DNA from: Closterium sp. Naga37s-1
Taxonomy: Eukaryota > Streptophyta > Zygnematophyceae > Desmidiales > Closteriaceae
Reading direction: 5' to 3'
Assembly (NCBI GenBank): GCA_947471745.1
Contig: CANJKZ010001112.1
Coordinates: forward strand, 658,001 to 722,000
DNA: 64,000 bases
Shown here: positions 11,601 to 20,159 of the stretch, in pieces
How positions within the stretch are numbered: position 1 is the first letter of the stretch
Layout of the letters: the number at the start of each line of letters is the position of its first letter
Notes under the pieces: generated by a model
What the model was told of the DNA's origin: nothing
The model's input: the letters and a program-made list of their open reading frames with translations, nothing else
Databases searched by the model: none
Made by a program: the position numbers and the translations under genes

Positions 11601-12900
11601 GCTGCTCCGGCCCTGGGCGACGTCTGCCTTAGCGATCCGGGTTCCCCTTCGATGTCGAAGAAGAAGCCGGCTGCGACGAAGTCGTCGAAGCGCTCTGCAC
11701 AGGCTACAGAGAGCTTTGACGTCGTGGAGCTGGCCAGCCTCTCTGGCCAGGCTCCTGTCGTGAAGACGTCTACCGTCGTTGCTGCTCGACAGGAGAAGGC
11801 GAAAAAGGCCAAGGTCATGGGTTACACCCCACCTCCTCGGCCGGACGACCAAGGCAAGACGAGAGGCAGCAAAGCTCCCTTCAGAGGACCGGGTTTCGGG
11901 TTGCGGAAGGGGAAGCCGGTTTCCGAGCAGACCGTTGGCGGGAGGAAGCGGTTCCTTGGCACTTTTGAAACAGAGAAGGACCAGAAGTTCTGTACGGCCG
12001 TCTGCTGGCGCGTGTACTTCCCCGACATTGTCCTTACGGAGTACGAATGGTACACGGCACAGGATGAGAAGGACTGGAAGGTCTACCTCGATGCGGCCGC
12101 AGAAATGCCAACCGGCGTTTGGAGCGTGGCGCAAGAACAAGGGGAATGTCGTTTCGACGAGTGAGTCCTGTCGAAGTCATGTTGTTCGACTCTGCTGTCG
12201 ATTTCCTGCTGTTTTGGTGAATTGTCGAACAACTGCTGTTTGGCGGTGAATGTGCTGTCGGTCGAATTCTGGCCTCTTGACTAACGCATTTGTTGCAATG
12301 TGCAGTTTCAAGTCGCTGTTGGCGACGGCAGAAAAGGAAGTGAGAGCTGGAACCGATAGGGGAATCGCGCTGTGCGTGGCGATTGGTAAGGTCGCGACGC
12401 TTGGCCTGAAGCACGGGAACCTGATTTACCCGGTCCCGAAGGGCATGGCGGCGACACCGCACATGATGGCCATCGCAGCAACTGTGGCGAGCTTGTGGGC
12501 GGCCTGCAGGAAGTTGTCGAGGGAGGATATTGAGAAGGATGCCCTAGCTGCCGCAAACGCTGCGCTCTACGCCCCGGAGACTGCAAGCAAGGCTTGTGTG
12601 GCTGCCATGGCCGCGCTCGTGTCCATACTTTTGCACGTCGGCAAAACGTTCCCGGCGAAGCAGTGGCCCGATCAGCTGTATTCGACGGCTGTCCAAGGTC
12701 TCGGCTCGACGGACGCCATACTGTTGCAGATGCTGCGCGTGGCAGCACAGGTCTGTACGCAATGGTGCTGCTGTCGAGCTGCTGCGCGCTTGCTAGAGGA
12801 CGCGGGCTATGGCAACCTGGCTATGCCAGAAGAAAAGAGCAAGGCGAAGCTGGGCGACGAGGATGCTGCGGAGACGAAAACGGCCGGGCAAGGAGAGTAG
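8604..12900 (+). CDS. Unrecognised 1280-aa element-borne protein, six exons
   Basis: Exons: 8604-8770, 8844-9011, 9095-9262, 9339-9462, 9540-12160, 12306-12900. All introns are GT-AG, 73-145 bases, phases match, and the sum is 1281 codons including TAG. Residues 1-290 look globular (exons 1-4 and start of 5). Then come an acidic Ser-rich stretch, five to six 16-aa Gly/Gln repeats (about 395-490), a long helix-prone region (about 543-710), a Ser/Pro/Ala-rich tail with Lys clusters (SKKKPAATKSSKRS, AKKAKV) that could be nuclear signals, and a second globular part rich in Trp/Tyr (about 1010-1280) beginning RKRFLGTFETEKDQKFC. I recognise no family. Its convergent partner is a tyrosine recombinase, suggesting an accessory or structural role in the element. 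Confidence 0.82.
10110..10370 (+). repeat. Coding 48-bp tandem repeat in exon 5
   Basis: Units encode QQGATGGQQQEGVTAA and variants, about five copies, the central ones almost identical. They keep the frame. Confidence 0.85.
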
Positions 12901-13098
12901 TCTAGGGCGGCACTTTGCGTGGGGGAGTTTGTATCTCTCGACAGTAGTGTTTGTTGTTTCCAAAGTTTAATCGACAGAATGTACATGTTGTTTGGTTCTT
13001 GACTTCTCGTTTTCGATAATGCTCAGAAGGTTCATATAGACGAGATCGTCGCTCAGGAATGAAAACCTGCCATGCAATTTCTGAAAGAACAACCTACT
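12901..13098. other. Convergent intergenic gap (shared 3' ends)
   Basis: The TAG of the 1280-aa gene and the stop of the recombinase gene are 198 bases apart. The gap must hold both 3' untranslated ends. I see no canonical AATAAA. Confidence 0.6.
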
Positions 13099-15812
13099 CT
13101 AGTTTCCCCCCTCGTCACGGTTGCCTGTCGAACTTGGATTCTCGCCCACTGTTTTCATGAACTCTTTCCATTTGTCTTTGAACACGTTCTCGGCCCATTC
13201 CGTGGTTCGAAGTTCGACGCGAATGAGCTCCCGCGTGATCCTGAGGCGATCTTTGTCCTTCCGGTTGTCTTCAGCTGTCTCGACTTTGCGCTTCTTCGTG
13301 AGCTGCTTCCGCGAATCCTCCTTGAGAACGAGCCCTTCCGCCAGCATGTTGATCGAGTGCTTCGTGACTATTGAGTCGAGCTTATCAACGATCGTCGACG
13401 TAGCCGCGCTGCTGTCGTCGACCCTGAACATCTCGACGGACCTCATGACAACCTCCATCTTCCGCAATTTCGACTCGACAACTTTTGGGGTCGGTGGCTT
13501 TTCTTTTGGCTGGTCCACCGCAACGGGGGGAACGGGGGGAGGAGTCGGAGTGAACTTGCTGAACTTGACGGCGAAACCTCTCCTGTAAGCGTGTCGAAGG
13601 CTGTGTCCGTTGTTCAGCGGGCTTGTCCCGTCCCAGTACGACCACGCCTGCCGCACGGTCTCGCAATTGCACCACGGCCACACCACTGCGTCGAAGAATG
13701 CTTGGTCGAGCTGGCTGCCCACGCTCTGTTGAGTGGGTGCTGATTGTGGGGCTTGCTGTGGTGGCGGGGTGGTTTCTTCGGTCGCCGTATGCGGCACGCT
13801 CTCGCTCCCCCCCACATTCGCAGCTGCGGTTGTCGCCGCGGTAATCTTCAGTGCGTCGAAGGCTTTCTGCAGTTGCGCGAGAGCTTCTGCCTTCGCCTCC
13901 ATCTCCGCTTGCATCGCGCCCTTCTCCCGCTCCAATGACTCGACCTTCTGCTCGAGGTGCTTGATCTTGATTTCTTTTTTCCCTCCCTCCTCCTTGTGTA
14001 AGTTAAACTCGGCCCGTAGTTGCGTGATTTGGTGCTTGGTGTTGAGTTGAAAGGATGCGTCCTGCGCACAAGATCACGAGCGGTAAGTGGGCTGATGCAA
14101 ACTGTTCGGATTAAAATTTGGAAGGGCCATCTTACCGAAGCTCTCGACAGCGTGGGGTTGGTCCGCATCTCGATGCCGTACTTGTCGAGCAGGTACACGT
14201 CAAGCGCCCATTTTTGGAAATCCATGTCCTTGCACAAACCCGACATCTCTGCATAAGGGTGACGCTCGCAGTCGCAAACAGTCACTCCGTCGAAGGGGTG
14301 GTCGTCACAATGGACGTAGTACATCGCAAGATCCTCTGCGATGCGCATTCGGGCGGCTTGCAGGGCCTTCAAGAAACTTTTCGCTGCGAAGAACATATGC
14401 TCCTTGTCCTGCTCGTTGTTCCATTCCATCGCCTGAACAAGAACAAATGTGGTGACATTGAGAGATAGACGGGCAAAATTTGCATTCGATGATCACGCTA
14501 TGCGCTCGACGCATCCATACCTCGTCGAGCCACAGCTCCGCCTTTGGAAATATGTGCTCCTCGATAGCCTTCAGGACCTTCGCGGGTACTTCGCTCTTCG
14601 ATCTTCCGAGGTAATAGTCACCTGGTTCCGTCGTGAAACCCGCTTGCAGCTGGATGGCCCCGCGCGGGATGCCTGTGACGTATGACCTGCGCATCTCGTT
14701 CATGTCCCATTGACCCAGCTGCGCGATGTTGTCGAGTTCACAGTTTTTGTCGGCGAGGATCTGTGCCGCAGACCGTCGAAAGATGTGTGTGACTTTCGAC
14801 AGGATCCACTCCGCGCTTTTCATCGCCCAGGTAACCCATTTGGCATGAGTCGCGTACGGCAACTCGGTCTTGTCCTTGTCGAAGAGGGCGAAGAACAGGT
14901 GATTCTTCGACCAGTTTTCCGGGTTGCTAAAATCCAGGGGGGGCACGATCTTATCGTTGTTGTAGTGGAGCGGAACAAGGTCGAAAAGGAAATGTATCCA
15001 CATGAACACTGCTCCGAAGCCGCACTGCCGGAAGTCCATGTGTCGAGTCAGGTACAGGTGGCCGAGCTTGTTGTCTTTGATGGTCTTCGAGTTGCGATAG
15101 GCGACCACTAGAACGTGGATCGACGATTCCCCCTTGCTGTTCGTGATGGGCGGAAGGACGTGAGTGAACATATTGCAGTAGCGGATCTCGCGGATGCTTA
15201 TCCCCCTGCCCAGCATGTGATGCGCCATCAGGATCATCACCCTCACGGCCAAGGCCCTCCACAGCGACTGACTGGGGTAACCCATCGACTCCCGAAAGTA
15301 CTCCTTGGCCCAGTACGGCAGGATGTCTGAAACGAGAATGCGGAACTGTGTAAACATCGTCGAGCGAGCCCCGGTGTGGATCGACGCACTGCCTGCATTG
15401 AGTGGGCAGATACAGCGATTAAGGGGTGAGAATGTGAGTGAGAAGTTTTATTCACCGATGTATGGCAGCCTACTTACTCGAACTGAAAGTCGTGCAGCTG
15501 CCGCAGCTTGACCGCAAGAAGCTGCCGGGCCTCGGTGATATCGTCCAAGGGTTTCGTTAGTGGCTCGTCGAAGAGTATGGCCTCTACTCTGCAGAAGCAC
15601 GTCAGCGCAGTAAGGCGAGCCAGCATCATCGGAGGGGTGCTTTTTTTCGCCTTCCTGCCAGCGACTCTGGTCCGGCCTGTATCCAAGGATTTCGCCTGTT
15701 TGTCGGTTTCAGTCGACATGTATTCGAAGTATGCGCGCAAGCGCCATTTCGTTATTTTCGGCCCATGCAGATGCTCCTCGTTACGGAGCGCCTGCCTCCA
15801 TCTCGGCCCCAT
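13099..15812 (-). CDS. Crypton/Ndc10-type tyrosine recombinase with GCR1_C-like region
   Basis: Exons on the minus strand: 15812-15478, 15388-14521, 14432-14136, 14061-13099. All introns are GT-AG (75-89 bases) and phases match, giving 820 aa from the ATG at 15812. Exon 2 carries the recombinase core: an Arg in GRGISIREI, the NSKT..RHMDFRQCGFGAVFMW block typical of Ndc10 domain II proteins, then THIFRRS (His-x-x-Arg, about residue 312), GQW, and the nucleophile candidate Tyr in MRRSYVTGIP about 38 residues on. Exon 4 begins with a coiled coil, followed by CNCETVRQAWSYW...SLRHAYRRG, like GCR1_C DNA-binding domains, and a Lys/Arg-rich tail. Family assignment is from motif order. In-frame sequence upstream of 15812 is broken by a TAG, so the true N-terminus is probably lost. 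Confidence 0.8.
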
Positions 15813-15995
15813 ATCGTCGCCGATCTCCCTACCGACCTTGTCCTAGTGGATCACCTGCTCCTCTTTAGGCACTCCGTTGTTTCTTTCGGGTGCCAGAGTT
15901 TTACAGGCCCAAGCTTTGTAGTGCATGCTTCCAGAGACATAATTCGGCCGGGTGGAATCCTGGTCAACTCCCAGCAGCGGAACCTCACAACGGAG
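15813..15995 (-). pseudogene. Interrupted N-terminal extension of the recombinase gene
   Basis: The recombinase frame stays open upstream of 15812 through VPLLGVDQD, NYVSGSMHYKAW and KEEQVIH, apart from one TAG at 15845-15843, and meets Copia copy 2 near 15996. An ATG at 15926 lies in this stretch. An intron is unlikely, because the only GT before the TAG's AG is 12 bases away. The simplest reading is a nonsense mutation plus loss of the original 5' end to the Copia sequence. Confidence 0.6.
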
Positions 15996-15998
15996 AAT

Positions 15999-17750
15999 CC
16001 TACGCTGCTAGTCTTGTTGCTGAGTCTGAGTCTGTCTGTCCTCCGTCCGTGTGCCCTTGGCACGGACGTCCTTGAGGACAGGCAGGAGGAGTTCCAGTGT
16101 TTGGCTGTTGTTTCACCTCATCTCGTGTCCGTACTGCTTACCCCTGAGGGAGACCCGGATGCACTTGACATCCCGACTCCGCGCTCTTACGCGGAGGCGA
16201 TAGAGGGTCCCTACTCCTCTCAGTGGCAGGCAGCCATGGACGCAGAGATGGCTTCCTGGAAGTCCACAGGCACCTACGTTGACGAGGTTCCCCCACCTGG
16301 GGCGAACATCGTCAGTGGCATGTGGATTTTCAGGGTGAAGCGGCCGCCGGGTTCTCCGCCTGTCTTCAAGGCGCGTTACGTGGCTCGTGGCTTCAGTCAG
16401 CGGCAGGGAGTTGACTACTTTCAGACCTTCTCTCCCACCCCGAAGATGACCACTCTTCGGGTACTGCTGCACATAGCTGCTCACCGTGACTACGAGCTGC
16501 ACTCTCTTGACTTCAGCACTGCTTTCTTGCAGGGCAGCCTGCACGAGGAGATCTGGCTGCGTCGCCCACCTGGCTTCACTGGGTCTTTTCCTCCTGGCAC
16601 CCAGTGGAGCCTCCGGCGGCCAGTCTACGGTCTCCGCCAGGCACCGCGTGAGTGGCACGACACACTGAGGACTACACTTGTGGCTCTTGGGTTTGCTCCC
16701 TCTACTGCCGACCCGTCGCTGTTTCTGCGCACCGACACTTCTTTGCCGCCGTTCTACATCCTCGTGTACGTCGACGACTTGGTCTTTGCCACAGCTGACA
16801 CTGCTGGACTCGCCCACGTGAAGTCCGAGCTGCAGAAGAGACACACGTGCACAGACATGGGTGAACTGCGCAGCTACCTTGGCTTGCAGATCACCCGGGA
16901 CAGAGCACGCCGCACCATTACCCTGACTCAGTCACACATGGTGCAGCAGGTCCTTCAGCGCTTCGGCTTCACGTACTCCTCGCCTCAGGCCACTCCTCTG
17001 CCTACTCGCCACTCGCTCTCAGCTCTGCCTTCGGATGAGTCCGTAGAGTCGAGTGGCCCGTACCCAGAGCTTGTTGGCTGCCTCATGTACCTGATGACCT
17101 GCACACGACCTGACCTTGCATACCCTCTTAGCATTCTCGCACGCTATGTTGCTCCTGGGAGACACAGACCGGAGCACATGGCTGCAGCGAAGAGGGTGTT
17201 GCGCTACTTGTGCAGTACGTCGGGCATGGGGCTTGTGCTTGGAGGGCAGAGTCCAGTGGTCCTCACTGGGCACGCAGACGCTTCTTGGGCTGACGACCAG
17301 GCTACGCAGCGGTCGTCACAGGGTTACACCTTCAGCCTTGGTTCCGGCTCTGTTTCGTGGCGGGCTACCCGCTCGTCCTCTGTTCTCGGCTCCAGTTGTG
17401 AGGCTGAGATCTACGCAGGAGCCATGACTGCACAGGAGCTTCGCTGGCTCACCTACCTGCTGACTGACCTTGGAGAGCCGCCTCGTTCTCCTCCAGTGCT
17501 GTACGTAGACAACAAGGCCATGCTGGCCTTGTGTCGGGAGCAGAGACTGGAGCACAGAACAAAGCACATTGCTCTTCGCTACTTCCTTGCTCGTGAGCTA
17601 CAGCAGCGTGGTCAGCTGCGTCTTGCGTACGTGGCCTCTCAGGCCAACACTGCTGATATCTTCACCAAGGCACTTGCGCCTTGTGATCATCAGCGCTTCT
17701 GTACTCAGCTTGGTCTTGTGCCTGCCTTGCCTCACTTGCTCACCCCTTGA
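15999..17750 (+). pseudogene. Copia reverse transcriptase-RNase H, near-intact but truncated
   Basis: After a probable small deletion and frameshift near 16045 (SESVCPPSV in one frame, CALGTDVLEDRQ in the next), a single frame runs to the stop at 17750. It keeps WIFRVKRPPGSPP, KARYVARGFSQ, LHSLDFSTAFLQG, VYGLRQAPREWHD, catalytic YVDDLVFAT, RNase H HADASWADD, SSCEAEIYAGA, YVDNKA, HRTKHIALRYF and NTADIFTKAL. Reverse transcriptase and RNase H active-site motifs are thus present. Gag, protease and integrase are missing. Confidence 0.92.
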
Positions 17751-17955
17751 CCTTGTTTGTACTGTTTCATATATATATACACCTGCTCTTGCTTGTCTAG
17801 CCTTATATATATATGTAATCCTGCATGTAAACTGGCCTTCTGGCCTTGAACTTGTGCTCGGAATGTGTGGTGACTTTGTGATCCACCCTGAGCTTGCCTT
17901 GCTTTGCTTGACTGGTCTTGTGACCCATTGTTCTCCCCCACTTTGCCTATGGGGG

Positions 17956-18085
17956 TGTGTCAGATTTATATGACATAGCTGCTGTAGGCTGTAGTGGGGT
18001 AGCACATATGGGGTACAGTTTTCTAGGGTTTGTACTTGTACCCAACTTTCCCTTAGTCAATCTCATTCCTCGACATTCTCACATA
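17956..18085 (+). repeat. Probable 3' LTR of Copia copy 2
   Basis: It begins TGTGTCAG after the purine run CTATGGGGG, as in copy 1. The right limit is uncertain (CTCACA near 18085). Confidence 0.45.
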
Positions 18086-19498
18086 CAATACAATAGCATA
18101 CAAACAAGCACCACAACTGCTATCTTTCCACTTCTAAAATTGAACATGCCTTCCCGAAATGTACACCAAAGCCTAGGGGGGGAGGAAAGGGAGAAACAGA
18201 AAGGGTGAAAAGAGAAGGGAGGGGGGGAAAGGAGGGAGATATTGATGCCAACTTTGAAAAGCAACTCCACAAGCTGGCTTATTGAACACAGATAGCAAGG
18301 AAATGCACACGACCTAAACGACGCCGTATACCAATATCTAGATGTTCAAATGTCACGATACAAATGAAGGCATAAATTCATAAAGCAAGTGATACGTTCC
18401 AAGTAAAGAAGTAAACAAAAGTTAGTATACAAAGTCCACAGGAGTATGAAAATGAGTAGGCATATAACAGGGGGAACATTGTAGTAGATAACAGATGAAA
18501 ACAGGAGACGATCATAGGGATGGGGGCACAGAAAAGAAAGACAGAAAATATGCAACAAAGAACGACGAAATGACTGAAGCAATAATGAGAGTATGTAGGA
18601 CGGAAAGCATCCACAGAGACAAGAAAACGCGAAAAGGGAAAAACAAATAACATAAATCATACGTACTTAAATATCAAGTGAAGGAGGTCGGGAAGAAAGT
18701 AAAGGTGAAACTGCTAAATATGAGACATACCGAAACATGCTGTTTAACATGCTATGCAAGAACGGACACTATACTAAAAGATGTATCCAAAACAGACAGA
18801 ACGGAGTGAAAGCGAAATATGCAAGACGAAGGGAGTACAAAAACGGATTGGGAGAAAAAGAAGCCGTGAAGGAAAGGAACTTACAGAGAATGGAACCAAA
18901 CAGACATATAGGTTACATGACGGATGATATACGACGATAAAGATTGGAAGAGAAAAAAGGAGTATGTACATACGAAAGAAAGGAACGAAGGAAGAAATGA
19001 ATGACAGGGACAAGTACAGCATAAACTAGTAGCCAGATCAGAAAGTACAAGAATAGCATCCAAGAATAAGACCCATATGAAGCAATTTCTAGGAGGAAAA
19101 TTTACATTTGACGTGCTTAGGCTTCTAAATACGCCATAAGAGCAAGATCTATCGAACTATATCATGGGTCGTTGACAACTAAAAGACAATCACATGCTCA
19201 GCTTAGTTTAGCCTAAAGATTACAGGAAACGCTTAAAACTTTACTAAGAGCTTAGAACATAAGGACGCGATTACGACTAGGATACGCGATTACGGTTAGA
19301 CTAGCTTGTAACTACTATCTTAGTTCTACTTAATAGCCTTGGGTTCTGACCTGTTAGTGGTAGGTAGATGCAGCGTGACTAGCGGGAGTACGTTGAGAAG
19401 AGCTCCAGCAGCGAGAGGAAAGCGAGAGAGGAAAAGAAGAAATACAAACCCTATTCGCGCGTAAAATTTATAATACATTGATATTTCTTATCCTGACA
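18086..19498. other. AT-rich, plus-strand purine-biased gene-free island
   Basis: Composition shifts sharply from the surrounding GC-rich DNA: A and G dominate the plus strand from about 18170 to 19080 (many GAAA, AAGG and ACAAA words). Open frames here are short and low-complexity, and no family is recognisable. From 19080 to 19498 the bias fades; a TATA-like TTATAATACATTG occurs at about 19470. Confidence 0.6.
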
Positions 19499-19571
19499 GG
19501 CGGCTGTAGCTCAGCCGATTGTGCCGAGTCAGGAATCGAAAGCTCGCGGGTTCGATTTCACCGATGTGCTT
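19499..19571 (+). repeat. tRNA-derived relic or SINE head (A and B boxes)
   Basis: TAGCTCAGCCGA (19507-19518) matches the internal A box and GGTTCGATTTC (19549-19559) the B box of tRNA promoters, at tRNA-like spacing. Acceptor, D and T stems do not pair properly, so this is not a functional tRNA. A decayed tRNA or the head of a tRNA-derived SINE fits. Confidence 0.55.
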
Positions 19572-20159
19572 TTCAGAGCCTGAACTGAATGGTTTCGGTG
19601 TTACACTGCTACACCTTGTTGTACAAAAATAGTAATAACTTAGGTTTGCAAAACGCTTCGCAACCCTACGACGACTACGTCGCCTCTTGTTCGTTTTGCC
19701 TCAATTCCCTTTGTGCCAGGGCGGGCGGGGCGGCATGTGATGACGTCACCCGTGTGTATATTACTGGCAATGTTTCAGCAGCATCCAAGCATGGCCTCCT
19801 AATTTCAAGAGGGTTCTAAAGTGGGACAAGGAACTGTGCTGAGAATTGTTTGAGATAGGTACATCCTACGACCAGTCCCTTAGTCAGGTCCTTGTACTCG
19901 AGCATGGTAGCGCATGGTATTGCAAACGGCGACGCGTTTTCGCATGAACGTTTAGCTGACTGAAGGGTAGCGTAAAGGTGACGTCGTACGACAGATGCGC
20001 TTCGAAGCTAGGCTCGTCCCGCGTCGCGTCCTCGTGTCGATCCGTGAAGCAGTCGAAACGTCGTCGCTCTTCACGTTATTGCATGCCACTTCCATCGTTC
20101 CAATAACGAATATAACGACTATCCTACGACTTCCATCAACGTACCCCTCGTTTCCTAGC
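19572..20159 (+). promoter_or_regulatory. Upstream region of the MnmA gene
   Basis: No gene is seen here. An in-frame ATG at 19995 would extend MnmA by 55 residues. I prefer 20160 because its context is stronger (A at -3, G at +4) and the peptide it starts looks like an organelle transit peptide. Confidence 0.4.

Larger units (their letters stand above)
8512..15995. mobile_element. Crypton-like tyrosine-recombinase element with two convergent genes (limits approximate)
   Basis: Two spliced genes converge with 198 bases between stops: an unknown 1280-aa protein (+) and an Ndc10/Crypton-type tyrosine recombinase (-). Both share compact clean introns and a striking excess of TCGA words, including in introns and the intergenic gap, unlike the Copia copies and host genes around them. 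This shared signature is why I treat them as one unit. Cryptons lack terminal inverted repeats, so ends cannot be set by eye. The right end is lost to Copia copy 2 near 15996; the left end may include the palindrome cluster at 7908-8211. Confidence 0.55.
15998..18085 (+). mobile_element. Ty1/Copia retrotransposon, 5'-truncated (copy 2)
   Basis: Copia sequence starts abruptly in the linker before reverse transcriptase (SYAASLVAESES reading at about 15998) and continues through RNase H, tail, purine run and LTR-like end. It joins the recombinase gene directly without a 5' LTR. The truncation therefore reflects deletion or recombination rather than a normal insertion. Confidence 0.9.

Noticed and set aside
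15843..15857. Mini-intron explaining the in-frame TAG of the recombinase gene
   Set aside because: The GT-to-AG distance would be about 12 bases, far below any spliceosomal intron.
15765..16050. N-terminal extension of the second Copia open frame
   Set aside because: It is antisense to recombinase coding sequence and unrelated to Copia; it is open by chance.
19499..19571. Functional tRNA gene
   Set aside because: Acceptor and T stems do not pair, and no seven-base anticodon loop is formed.
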